A stretch of 31,812 bases of DNA from Methanobacteriota archaeon (GTDB lineage: Archaea; Methanobacteriota; Methanobacteria; Methanobacteriales; Methanobacteriaceae). Positions 21,788 through 30,099 of this stretch are shown here, piece after piece (position 1 is the first letter of the stretch; each line of letters opens with the position of its first letter). The stretch covers positions 1 to 31,812 of the forward strand of contig JAEYQZ010000222.1 in the NCBI GenBank assembly GCA_023409695.1, read 5' to 3'. Below the pieces are notes generated by a model. That model ran no database searches. It was not told the origin of the DNA and saw nothing but the letters and a program-made list of their open reading frames with translations. Position numbers and translations under genes: made by a program.

Positions 21788-21803
21788 ATATAATCGATTA
21801 TAT
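21788..21803. promoter_or_regulatory. 16-bp palindrome in the ahcY promoter region
   Basis: ATATAATCGATTATAT is a perfect palindrome about 95 bases upstream of the ahcY start. It overlaps TATA-like sequence on the minus strand (TTTAAATATAATCG). Bound protein here could block TBP. The rest of the 354-base intergenic region to 22049 is AT-rich with no frame that I would call. Confidence 0.4.
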
Positions 21804-22019
21804 TTAAACTTACTTTAGTATTAATACAAATATCTAAATTTAAGCGCAGAATTAAAATGCAATTAAATCTTAATGATACATTACTCCTTTTTAAATATCC
21901 AAATCAATTTAAATGATTAAATTAAATTCAGAATTATTTTTACTGAATAATTAATAAAGAACATGTTAAAATTAGTAATATTTATATTATGCAGTATAAA
22001 TGGCTAGTTATTAACAATA

Positions 22020-22027
22020 TTTATATA
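22020..22027 (+). promoter_or_regulatory. TATA box implying a leaderless message
   Basis: TTTATATA is centred about 27 bases before the ATG at 22050, and no ribosome site precedes that ATG (ATTTTAAAC). Transcription should therefore start at or within a few bases of the start codon. Confidence 0.55.
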
Positions 22028-22049
22028 ATGATTCTTTCTAATTTTAAAC

Positions 22050-22514
22050 ATGGAGAATCATGAAGAAATTCTGGATCCAGGAGTATATTATGAACAACTT
22101 CAGGGAATGTACATTGAAGAGTCTGATCTGAATTTATCCACCGATTTTGAAGCAAGAACAACACTGGTTAAACTAAATAGACTTCAAAGTGACGTTTCAA
22201 AACTAAAACATGATGTATCTAAGGATATGAGAACTATACGAAATATGTTTTTAGATAATTCAATGATGGAAAAACCTAAAGTTTTTGGTATATTCGGTAA
22301 AGGAAAAGAGCTAAGCACTGCAGAAAAAAGAAAAAAACTGGAAAAAGAACGTGAAAATAACCTTACTCCATATAAAGAAGTTATAGACATGATTGATGAT
22401 TATATACTCCAGATTGAAGACCTTAAAAAATACATCGAAGATGAGGTCTTAGAAACATATTCACGAATTCCAAAAACAGTGCGAAAAATATCTAAAGCGG
22501 ATCTGAATAAGTAA
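22050..22514 (+). CDS. Coiled-coil hypothetical protein, 154 aa
   Basis: Unrecognised cytoplasmic protein, almost entirely helical and highly charged. Residues 38-70 (TLVKLNRLQSDVSKLKHDVS) and 115-145 (MIDDYILQIEDLKKYIEDEV) look like two coiled-coil arms. They are joined by a basic linker containing a hydrophobic Gly turn (KVFGIFGKGKELS, then EKRKKLEKER). Such a hairpin of helices suggests a structural or adaptor role. No membrane segment or enzyme motif was found. The message is probably leaderless. It is divergent from ahcY and convergent with cdc48, whose C-terminal end faces it. Confidence 0.7.
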   Translation: MENHEEILDPGVYYEQLQGMYIEESDLNLSTDFEARTTLVKLNRLQSDVSKLKHDVSKDMRTIRNMFLDNSMMEKPKVFGIFGKGKELSTAEKRKKLEKERENNLTPYKEVIDMIDDYILQIEDLKKYIEDEVLETYSRIPKTVRKISKADLNK

Positions 22515-22734
22515 ATCTTAGGATCGATACTCTTTATTTGACTAAAAGAATTAGGTTAATTATTAAAATCACTGAATAAATAAATCATTCACTTAATCTT
22601 TTAAAAGATCATATCAAAATTACTTTTTATTTAATTAAAAAGAATTGAATTAATTATTAAATCATTAATTTAAAATAAACGCATTTTTTCTTAAAAATAA
22701 AGGAGGAAGTTAATCTAACTTCCAATAAACTGAA

Positions 22735-24933
22735 TTAATGGTACTGTACTAATTCAACATCTTTTTCGTCCTTTTTGACTTTTTTCATAGCCTTCTTGAA
22801 GTATTTCATTTTAATATCTTCAGATTCCATGTCATGTCTGAGTGTCAGCATGGCCGCTTCACGACATACTGCTTCTATATCAGCACCAACATAGCCGCCA
22901 GTATTTTTAGCAAGATACTTCAGATCTACATCTTCTGCAAGAGGCATATCCTGGGCATGAACCTTGAATATTGCAAGTCTTGTTTCTTCATCTGGTTCAT
23001 CAACTTTAACGTGTCTATCGAATCTTCCAGGTCTAAGTAAGGCAGGATCCATTATATCTATCCTGTTTGTAGCTGCGATAATTGCAACATCCTGCAGTTC
23101 TTCCATTCCGTCAATTTCTGTTAGAAGCTGGTTTACAACTCTCTGGGTAACTCCAGAATCAGTGCTTCCTCCACCTCTTGTAGATGCAATGGAATCTATT
23201 TCATCGAAGAAGATTACAGTAGGAGCTGTTTGTCTTGCTCTTCTGAAAACTTCCCTTACACCTTTTTCAGATTCACCAACCCATTTTGACAGGAGCTCAG
23301 GACCTTTTATTGCAATGAAGTTAGAATCACTTTCGTTTGCAACAGCCTTTGCAAGTAAAGTCTTACCTGTTCCCGGAGGTCCATAGATAAGGACACCTTT
23401 AGGTGGTCTAACTCCAAATTTTTCGAATTTATCAGGATATTTAAGCGGCCATTCTACAGCTTCTCTTAATTCCTGCTTTGCTTTTTCAAGGCCACCTATA
23501 TCATCCCATTTAATATCAGGGACCTGTACAAGGACTTCACGAAGTGCTGATGGTTGGATTTCTTTTAAAGCTGCTCTAAAGTCAGCTTCATTGACAACCA
23601 TTTTCTGAAGAACTTCTTTTGGAATTTCTTCATCTGCCTTAACCTCTGGAAGAATCCTTCTTAGAACTCTCATTGCAGATTCTTTAGCAAGAGATTCCAG
23701 GTCGGCACCTACGAATCCATGTGTAACTTCTGCAATTTTTTCTAAGTCAACATCTTCATCTAAAGGCATTCCTCTTGTGTGTATTTGAAGTACTTCCAGC
23801 CTTCCATCTTTATCAGGAACTCCTATTTCAATTTCCCTGTCGAATCTTCCAGGTCTTCTGAGTGCCTGGTCAATGGAATCTACTCTGTTGGTTGCACCAA
23901 TTACAACGACCTGTCCTCGTGATTTAAGACCATCCATAAGGGTCAAAAGCTGTGCTACTGTTCTGCGCTCAACTTCGCCTGTAACTTCTTCACGTTTTGG
24001 TGCAATGGCATCCAGTTCATCTATAAATACTATAGATGGAGAATTTTCTTCAGCTTCTTCAAATATTTCTCTGAGCCTTTCTTCAGAGCCACCTACATAT
24101 TTGCTCATGATCTCAGGCCCGTTAATAGTTATGAAATGAGCATCGCTTTCGTTTGCAACAGCCTTTGCAAGTAAAGTCTTACCAGTTCCTGGTGGACCAT
24201 GCATTAACACACCTTTAGGAGGTGATATTCCAAGTCTTTCAAAGAGTTCTGGCCTTTTAAGTGGGATTTCTATCATTTCCCTTACTTTTTTCACTTCGTC
24301 TTTAAGGCCACCTATATCCTCATAGGTCACATCTACGATATTTTTAACTCCTTCAAGTTTGGAGACATCTACAGGATTTGGTTGAATTTCAACATCAGTC
24401 ATTTGAGTGACTTTAACTACACCTTTAGGTTTTGTTGAGACTACAGCGAGTTTTATTTCTCCCATAGGAGACATGTTCATTCCAGAATCCCTGAAGAATT
24501 CATCAAAAAGACTTCCTCTCATGGTTGTTGCTGGTTGTCTGAATCCAGATACAATTATATCTCCTTTAGTTAAAACTCTACCTGCAAATGCAGCTCTTAC
24601 ATCTCCCTTGACCATTATCTGTTGATCTACAGGTGCTAAGACTACTTTTTCAGCATCCTTTGTATCTGCACGTGTTACTGTTATTTCTTCACCGATTGAA
24701 GCACCTACATTTTTCCTTATGTATCCATCAATCCTTATTATGCCTAAGCCAATGTCTGATTGAGATGATGCTGCTGTTGCTGCTGTTAGTTTCTTTCCTT
24801 CAATTTCAACTACGTCTCCATCTATAAGACCTAGTTCCTGCATGCATGCTGGGTCAATTCTCGCAATTGATCTACCAACGTCAGACTGTGAAATTGCTTC
24901 TGCAACTTTTAGTTTCATTTCTTTATCAGCCAT
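22735..24933 (-). CDS. cdc48: AAA+ unfoldase Cdc48/VAT
   Basis: Hexameric ATP-driven unfoldase of the Cdc48/p97/VAT family, feeding substrates to the archaeal proteasome. The N domain (residues 1-185) has the double-psi barrel start (LKVAEAISQSDVGRSIARID). The first AAA module carries Walker A GPPGTGKT (246-253), Walker B FIDELD (303-308) and RRPGRFDREIEI. The second has Walker A GPPGTGKT (518-525) and FFDEIDSIASTRG with the LLRPGRFDRHV sensor region. Length 732 is standard. The C-terminus ends in VQYH, near but not equal to the HbYX proteasome-docking motif because Gln precedes Tyr. The ribosome site is AGAGGTAAAAT. It stands alone, with an inverted repeat in the divergent promoter region. 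Confidence 0.97.
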   Translation of the reverse strand: MADKEMKLKVAEAISQSDVGRSIARIDPACMQELGLIDGDVVEIEGKKLTAATAASSQSDIGLGIIRIDGYIRKNVGASIGEEITVTRADTKDAEKVVLAPVDQQIMVKGDVRAAFAGRVLTKGDIIVSGFRQPATTMRGSLFDEFFRDSGMNMSPMGEIKLAVVSTKPKGVVKVTQMTDVEIQPNPVDVSKLEGVKNIVDVTYEDIGGLKDEVKKVREMIEIPLKRPELFERLGISPPKGVLMHGPPGTGKTLLAKAVANESDAHFITINGPEIMSKYVGGSEERLREIFEEAEENSPSIVFIDELDAIAPKREEVTGEVERRTVAQLLTLMDGLKSRGQVVVIGATNRVDSIDQALRRPGRFDREIEIGVPDKDGRLEVLQIHTRGMPLDEDVDLEKIAEVTHGFVGADLESLAKESAMRVLRRILPEVKADEEIPKEVLQKMVVNEADFRAALKEIQPSALREVLVQVPDIKWDDIGGLEKAKQELREAVEWPLKYPDKFEKFGVRPPKGVLIYGPPGTGKTLLAKAVANESDSNFIAIKGPELLSKWVGESEKGVREVFRRARQTAPTVIFFDEIDSIASTRGGGSTDSGVTQRVVNQLLTEIDGMEELQDVAIIAATNRIDIMDPALLRPGRFDRHVKVDEPDEETRLAIFKVHAQDMPLAEDVDLKYLAKNTGGYVGADIEAVCREAAMLTLRHDMESEDIKMKYFKKAMKKVKKDEKDVELVQYH

Positions 24934-25304
24934 ATTTTACCTCTTTTTATTTGATAATCTTGATTTTATTTAATTAGAATTAATTTTAACTATGAATTAT
25001 ATTTTAGTTAACATTGGTTACTATAATAGGTTGTCATTTATAGTATATAAATGTTTTGATTTTAAGCATCATATGTGCAGTCTTTTTAACAATAAACGCC
25101 ATATATTATATTGTTAATAACAATATATGTAATTTAATTAACATCTTACAATATAATCGGAAATAATGCCATTACTCGAACAAAAAGAATTAAATTTAGT
25201 TATAACTATCTTGCCACATCATAATTCTAAGCATAAACATTGCTGAATCCATAGAAATGAAATTTAACTTGTAATAAGTAAAAATAACCCAAATTAGGGA
25301 TTTT
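24934..25304. other. Divergent intergenic region between cdc48 and the H+-ATPase gene
   Basis: AT-rich, 371 bases, holding promoters for both genes. The main structured feature is the 21-bp inverted repeat at 25107-25127. A 26-codon ATG frame at 25166-25246 lacks a convincing ribosome site and is not called. Confidence 0.5.
25107..25127. promoter_or_regulatory. 21-bp inverted repeat, operator candidate
   Basis: TATATTGTTA-A-TAACAATATA is a perfect repeat of 10-bp arms around one central base. It lies about 175 bases upstream of each of two divergent genes, cdc48 and the P-type ATPase. A dimeric regulator could act on either. Confidence 0.5.
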
Positions 25305-27734
25305 ATGGATAAAACAATTATAAATGCAGATGAAGCAAAAAAAAATTCCTTTGAAGAATTATTTAAAAAATTATCTTCAAGTAAAAAAGGAATATCTTCC
25401 TCTGAGGCTCAAAAAAGACTTCAAGAGTATGGGCCTAATGAAATTTCTGAAAAAAAAGAAAACCCCATCATTAAGTTCCTTAAATATTTCTGGGGCCCAA
25501 TGCCATGGCTTATAGAAGTGGCAATTATTTTATCAGCTTTAATTCAACATTGGGCTGATTTAGGGATAATATCTGCGCTACTGATTTTAAATGCAATTGT
25601 AGGTTTCTGGGAGGAACATAAAGCGAGTAATGCCATCGAATTACTTAAAGAAAAGCTTGCACTAAAAGCAAGAGCACTGCGCGATGGTAAGTGGCAGGAA
25701 ATATCTGCAAAAGAACTTATTCCAGGCGATATCATCCATATAGGATCAGGAGACATTATCCCTGCAGACTCAAAAATAATGGATGATATTTCAGCCGATG
25801 AATCTGCTTTAACTGGAGAATCACTTCCCGTAGATAAAAAAGCTTCAGATATCGCTTATTCAGGCTCAGTTGTAAATCAGGGCGAAACAAATGCCCTGGT
25901 AACTTCGACAGGAATGAACACTTATTTTGGAAAAACTGCCCAACTGGTAGAAAAAGCCGAGACCAAAAGTTTTCTTCAAAAAGCGGTTATTAAAATAGGC
26001 GATTACCTGATTATACTGGCCGTAATCATGGTAATAACTATTTTCATCGTTGCGCTGTTCCGCCATGAAGGCTTCTTTGAAACACTTGAGTTTGCACTTG
26101 TTCTTGTGGTTGCTTCTATTCCTGTGGCTTTACCTGCAGTCCTCTCAGTAACGATGGCAGTAGGTGCAGTAGCTCTAGCAAAGAAAGAAGCAATAGTAAG
26201 TAAACTGGTGGCTATTGAAGAAATGGCAGGTGTAGATATTTTATGTGCCGATAAAACAGGTACAATTACCAAAAATGAATTAAAACTGGGAGAAATACAA
26301 CCATTTGGAGAATTTAAAGAGGAAGATGTACTTTTATATGGTAAACTAGCATCACCAAAGGATAGTAAGGATCCAATAGATATTGCAGTATTATCTAAGG
26401 CTAAAGAACAATCAACTAACGAATATAAAATAACCAAATTCAAACCATTTGATCCAGTTTCAAAACGTACCGAAGCTTCAATAGAAGATTCTAAAGGTAA
26501 TAAATTTAAAGTCTCAAAAGGCGCGACTCAAGTTATATTATCCCTTACAGGTGAAGATAAAAAGACCTCAGATAAAATGAATGAATATGTAAATAAATTT
26601 GCAGAAAAGGGCTATCGAGCACTTGGAGTTGCAAAAACTGATGAATCAGGAAAATGGCAGTATGCAGGTCTTTTTGGACTTTACGATCCTCCACGTAAAG
26701 ACTCAGCAGAGACCATAAAAACAGCTGAATCTATGGGATTGGATGTAAAGATGGTAACTGGAGATCATGTTGCAATTGCAAAAGAAATCTCCAAAGAGGT
26801 TAATCTCGGAAATAAGATCATAATTCCGGAAAATTTTGTCAATGAATCTGATAGAAAGGCAAAAAGAATTGTTGAAGAAAGTGACGGATTTGCAGAAGTT
26901 TTTCCGGAGCATAAATATCATATAGTTGAATTACTTCAAGAAAAAGGACATATCGTAGGTATGACTGGAGATGGGGTCAATGACTCTCCTGCACTTAAAA
27001 AAGCCAATGTTGGAATTGCAGTGGCAGGAGCTACAGATGCTGCCAAATCAGCTGCTGCAATAGTTCTTACTCAGCCTGGAATCTCTGTCATAATTGATTC
27101 TATAAAACAAAGCCGTAAAATATTTCAGCGGATGAATAATTATTCCATATACCGAATAGCTGAAACTGTAAGGGTTTTATTTTTCATTTCCTTTTCCATA
27201 ATATTTTTTAACTTTTATCCTGTTACCGCACTAATGATAGTTTTACTTGCACTTTTAAATGATGCACCCATAATGACCATTGCCTATGACAATGTAATAT
27301 ATTCCAATAAACCTGAAAAATGGGATTTAAGAACGATACTGGGTATTGCTACTGTTTTAGGAATAATTGGACTGTTTTCATCGTTTTTTATACTTTATAT
27401 TGGACTAAATGTATTTAATTTGAGTCCTTACCTTCTTCAATCATTTATTTATCTGAAACTCTCTGTTGCAGGACATATGACTGTATTTGTAGCCCGTACT
27501 AGAGGACACTTCTGGTCGGTAAGACCCGCTTTACCCTTATTTTTAGCAGTTGTAATTACCCAGACCATTGCTACATTAATTGTAGTGTATGGAATTTTAC
27601 TGCCGCCAATAGGTTGGGGACTTGCTGCTTTTATATGGGGTTACGCATTTGTAGCCTTTGTTATAACTGACTTTATAAAAGTATATTTCTACAAGTTTTT
27701 AACTCGTGAAGGAGTTGATATAAGCGAGATATAA
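25305..27734 (+). CDS. P3A-type plasma-membrane H+-ATPase
   Basis: P-type ATPase of 809 residues, in the class of fungal and plant plasma-membrane proton pumps with archaeal homologues in Methanocaldococcus and Methanobacteria. It uses ATP to export H+ from the cytoplasm. The N-terminal cation-ATPase domain (LSSSKKGISSSEAQKRLQEY) is followed by actuator motif LTGES, TM4 ASIPVALPAVLSV, and phosphorylated Asp316 in ADKTGTITKNE. Further on are KGATQVIL (nucleotide site), MVTGDH and the hinge GMTGDGVNDSPALKKA. The six C-terminal TM helices include LLALLNDAPIMTIAYDNV. There is no long regulatory C-terminal tail. The ATG is preceded by a weak site (AGGGATTTT). Calcium or sodium specificity is less likely given the P3A-like sequence. 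Confidence 0.92.
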   Translation: MDKTIINADEAKKNSFEELFKKLSSSKKGISSSEAQKRLQEYGPNEISEKKENPIIKFLKYFWGPMPWLIEVAIILSALIQHWADLGIISALLILNAIVGFWEEHKASNAIELLKEKLALKARALRDGKWQEISAKELIPGDIIHIGSGDIIPADSKIMDDISADESALTGESLPVDKKASDIAYSGSVVNQGETNALVTSTGMNTYFGKTAQLVEKAETKSFLQKAVIKIGDYLIILAVIMVITIFIVALFRHEGFFETLEFALVLVVASIPVALPAVLSVTMAVGAVALAKKEAIVSKLVAIEEMAGVDILCADKTGTITKNELKLGEIQPFGEFKEEDVLLYGKLASPKDSKDPIDIAVLSKAKEQSTNEYKITKFKPFDPVSKRTEASIEDSKGNKFKVSKGATQVILSLTGEDKKTSDKMNEYVNKFAEKGYRALGVAKTDESGKWQYAGLFGLYDPPRKDSAETIKTAESMGLDVKMVTGDHVAIAKEISKEVNLGNKIIIPENFVNESDRKAKRIVEESDGFAEVFPEHKYHIVELLQEKGHIVGMTGDGVNDSPALKKANVGIAVAGATDAAKSAAAIVLTQPGISVIIDSIKQSRKIFQRMNNYSIYRIAETVRVLFFISFSIIFFNFYPVTALMIVLLALLNDAPIMTIAYDNVIYSNKPEKWDLRTILGIATVLGIIGLFSSFFILYIGLNVFNLSPYLLQSFIYLKLSVAGHMTVFVARTRGHFWSVRPALPLFLAVVITQTIATLIVVYGILLPPIGWGLAAFIWGYAFVAFVITDFIKVYFYKFLTREGVDISEI

Positions 27735-27817
27735 GTTAAAAAAGAAAAATGAGTTAATATAATGTTCCAAATTTAAAAAAGAAAATAAAAAATTTAATCT
27801 TGAAAAGTAGTTCCTTT

Positions 27818-28237
27818 TTATTGAACAGTTATAGTTCCAGTTATCGTAGAGTTCAATGCATCATGATAACCGTATATGCCTGATTTAGCGAAATAGAAGT
27901 TATAACTATCGCCTGGATTTAATATAGGACTTTGGAATGCTCCCGAATCACTTACTATTTGATGTTGCTTGTTGTCATTATTTATCCATTGAACATTAGT
28001 ACCTGATCTAACAGTAAGATTGTTAGGGCTAAAAGCAGTATTTTGTATAGAGATCATATTTGGATTTGAAGTCATATTTGAACTGTTATTTCCCATACTT
28101 TGATTGGTTGAATTGTTTATACCGGTTTGTACATTTCGATTGGAACTTTGGGCATAATAAAGATACACACCGGCTACGATTATAATGATTATAATTATAA
28201 TCAATGCCAGAAGCCCTTTATTTGTTCTTCCATACAC
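27818..28237 (-). CDS. Membrane-anchored cupredoxin-fold protein lacking copper ligands
   Basis: A GTG start at 28237 is preferred over the ATG at 28246. The ribosome site AAGGT abuts that ATG but sits 9 bases before the GTG. An N-terminal membrane anchor (GLLALIIIIIIIIVAGVYLY) is followed by an Asn/Ser/Thr-rich linker and a plastocyanin-like domain from about residue 62 (MISIQNTAFSPNNLTVRSG, KQHQIVSDSGAF, NFYFAKSGIYGYHD). In the blue-copper consensus the end reads YHCxxHxxM. Here it is YHDALNSTITG, so Cys, the second His and Met are all gone. Only the first His (KQHQ) remains of the usual set. It is therefore probably not a type 1 copper electron carrier but a surface protein with the same fold. 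Confidence 0.8.
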   Translation of the reverse strand: MYGRTNKGLLALIIIIIIIIVAGVYLYYAQSSNRNVQTGINNSTNQSMGNNSSNMTSNPNMISIQNTAFSPNNLTVRSGTNVQWINNDNKQHQIVSDSGAFQSPILNPGDSYNFYFAKSGIYGYHDALNSTITGTITVQ

Positions 28238-28358
28238 TTTTATCATACCTTTTTAATATTTCTCAAATACACTTTATTAATTATGTCACTATTGTTATTA
28301 AAATATACTGATTTAAGCCCATTTATATAGATATCAAACAGATTAGTAATGAAAAAAA

Positions 28359-28409
28359 TGAATTCAATTATTTAATTTTATATTAAACCAATTCCATTAA
28401 TTGAATTCA
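28359..28409. repeat. 12-bp inverted repeat
   Basis: TGAATTCAATTA (28359-28370) and TAATTGAATTCA (28398-28409) are perfect inverted arms with 27 bases between. The site may be a looped operator or an RNA hairpin. Confidence 0.5.
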
Positions 28410-28413
28410 ATAA

Positions 28414-28427
28414 AATGAATATTCATT
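28414..28427. promoter_or_regulatory. 14-bp palindrome, operator candidate
   Basis: AATGAATATTCATT is a perfect palindrome four bases after the right arm of the larger inverted repeat. Its shape resembles sites for TetR- or MarR-like dimers; no such regulator gene is nearby. Confidence 0.45.
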
Positions 28428-28662
28428 CTAATTTAAGCTAAATTATCAAATAATTAAGAATTAACAACTGATTTTAATATAATATAAAATTAGACGAACA
28501 TTTTATTTCAATAATGTTTAATACCGCTGTTTTTGAACTATAAATTGAGTATTACTAATTAAAATTTCTTGATAGAAAGTAATAATAATATTTAGGTTTA
28601 TAATATTAATAGCCTAAAAAGCCACAATGACCTTAATTCAAACATTGCAAAAAGGTGATAAT

Positions 28663-28896
28663 ATGAAAATGTCTGACGAATTAAAAGGAAAAGAAGTTGT
28701 GGATAATTCTGGAAATAGAATTGGGGAGATAAGCGACGTAAAACGAAATCCTGAATCTGATAAAGTTGAATCTCTGGTCATTACTGAAGGAGGAGATGCA
28801 ACTAAAATGGGACTTGGAGATAAAAAAGTCGTATCATACACCAATGTCGATGAAGTTGGAGACAAAGTCGTTTTAAGAGGATCTCTCTCCAGATAG
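28663..28896 (+). CDS. PRC-barrel domain protein, 77 aa
   Basis: Small PRC-barrel protein. SDELKGKEVVDNSGNRIGEI, then DVKRNPESDKVESLVI and KKVVSYTNVDEVGDKVVLRG follow the standard barrel strands, with the GxxVxxxxGxxIGxI start. Such proteins occur in RNA processing and in photosynthetic reaction centre H subunits; in methanogens they are common small proteins of unknown role. The frame extends to an ATG at 28627, but the ATG at 28663 is preferred because AAAGGTGATAAT lies directly before it. A small membrane-peptide gene follows 61 bases downstream in the same direction. Confidence 0.85.
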   Translation: MKMSDELKGKEVVDNSGNRIGEISDVKRNPESDKVESLVITEGGDATKMGLGDKKVVSYTNVDEVGDKVVLRGSLSR

Positions 28897-28957
28897 CATA
28901 TTTAAAGAAGTCTTCATATTGTAAAATTAATGGCCTAAATAATAGAAGGTGATAAAA

Positions 28958-29047
28958 ATGGATGATAGAGGACAATATTCGATATTATACTGGCTAATAG
29001 TTATCATAGTCATTATAATAATACTCAGATTACTTGGCGTCTGGTAA
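28958..29047 (+). CDS. Tiny membrane protein, 29 aa
   Basis: A 29-codon ORF with a textbook local ribosome site (GAAGGTGATAAAA before the ATG). The product has a polar start MDDRGQYS, one transmembrane helix (ILYWLIVIIVIIIILRLL) and a GVW end. It resembles small single-pass membrane proteins of stress-related loci, but no family is recognised. It follows the PRC-barrel gene and could be co-transcribed. It is too short for routine ORF calling. Confidence 0.6.
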   Translation: MDDRGQYSILYWLIVIIVIIIILRLLGVW

Positions 29048-29139
29048 GTATAATCAACATTTAAAAATTTACATTTTTTTCAAGCATTGCCCAGTTTTAT
29101 AAGTTAAATGTCAACTTTAAAAAAGAAATAATTAAATAA

Positions 29140-29589
29140 CTACATTCCTCTCCTTTCTTCTCCCCATGCCTTAGCTACATCTGTAGGTGACCTGAATTTA
29201 TCTTCAGGCAATTTTTCTATAGCCTGTACAACATTTTGACTTGCATTATTCTTTTTAGCCTGTTGAACCAAATCTTGTCTACTTGCGGGGAAATTTATAC
29301 CTTTTAATGATTTTTCTATTTCTGAAGTTATTCCTCCACGACGAGTTCCACTACTACGTTCAGTGTGTTCACCCCTTCGTTCTTCACCCCACGCTTTGGC
29401 TACATCTGTTGGAGAATTGAACCGATCTTCAGGTAAATCATGTATAGCGTTTATAACATCACGACTTGCATGGTTACTTCTTGCCTGTTGAACTAAATTC
29501 TGTTTATTTGCCGGAAAATTTATACCTTTTAAGGATTTTTCTATTTCTGAAGTTATTCCTCCACGACGAGTTCCACCACGACGTGCCAT
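29140..29589 (-). CDS. Tandem DUF2795 protein, 149 aa
   Basis: Two internal repeats of about 60 residues, each starting TRRGGITSEIEKSLKGINFP, followed by a helix ending near LPEDRFNSPTDVAKAWGEER. The pattern LKGxxFPAxxxxLVxxAxxNxAxxxVxxAIxxLPEDxFxSPxDV is that of DUF2795, a small helical domain usually found singly. The repeats are about 75% identical and their DNA is also close, so this is an internal duplication. Arg/Gly-rich links (RRGEHTERSSGTRRGG) could bind nucleic acid. The ribosome site GAGAGGTGATAAC precedes the ATG. It neighbours PRC-barrel and ChaB genes, a set often linked with stress in methanogens and bacteria. Confidence 0.85.
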   Translation of the reverse strand: MARRGGTRRGGITSEIEKSLKGINFPANKQNLVQQARSNHASRDVINAIHDLPEDRFNSPTDVAKAWGEERRGEHTERSSGTRRGGITSEIEKSLKGINFPASRQDLVQQAKKNNASQNVVQAIEKLPEDKFRSPTDVAKAWGEERRGM

Positions 29590-29799
29590 GTTATCACCTC
29601 TCTTTTTAATTTGTTATCTCAATGATAAGATAACTGTTGTATAAACCAGAATTTTGGGCAAATATCTTTTAAAATCACTTTTTATGTTTGGGTTACACTT
29701 TTGAAGTTCATACTTTAAAAAATTTACTACATTTTTCAAAATAATTATTACTTATCAAATTCAAAATATCAATGAATAAAGATCAAAAGAGGTGATATC

Positions 29800-30027
29800 T
29801 TGCCATATAAAAATAAAGAAGATTTACCCGCCCAGGTAAAAGAAAATTTACCTGAACACGCGCAGGAAATTTATTTAAAAGCATTTAACCATGCATGGGA
29901 TGAGTATAAAGAACCTAAAGAACGTAGAGGTAACGAATCAAGGGAACAAACTTCACATAAAGTTGCATGGTCTGCAGTAGAAAACAAATATAAAAAAAGC
30001 AGCTCTGGAAAATGGGAGAAAAAATAG
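29800..30027 (+). CDS. ChaB family protein, 75 aa
   Basis: Small ChaB-family protein. The pattern MPYKNKEDLPAQVKENLPEH-AQEIYLKAFNHAWDEY and then SHKVAWSAVENKYKKSSSGK-W is the full family signature. E. coli ChaB was named as a regulator of the ChaA cation antiporter, but its biochemical role is unclear, and many archaea and phages carry it. The start is TTG, supported by AGAGGTGATATC directly upstream and by alignment with the usual MPY N-terminus. It is divergent from the DUF2795 gene and convergent with the M42 peptidase gene. Confidence 0.9.
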   Translation: MPYKNKEDLPAQVKENLPEHAQEIYLKAFNHAWDEYKEPKERRGNESREQTSHKVAWSAVENKYKKSSSGKWEKK

Positions 30028-30099
30028 TCTAAATATAAATTTCATAGCTATTTAAAATAGGAAAGATACTTTGGAAAGATTATTTAAAGGATATACTAT

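Larger units (their letters stand above)
28247..28662. other. Divergent intergenic region with two inverted repeats
   Basis: About 416 bases of AT-rich DNA between the cupredoxin-like gene and the PRC-barrel gene. It contains the 12-bp inverted repeat at 28359-28409 and the 14-bp palindrome at 28414-28427. A TATA-like TAATATTTAGGTTTATAA lies about 70 bases before the PRC gene. No gene is seen. Confidence 0.5.

Noticed and set aside
25166..25246. A 26-codon ATG frame before the proton pump gene
   Set aside because: It has no convincing ribosome site, no recognisable features and low-complexity codons.
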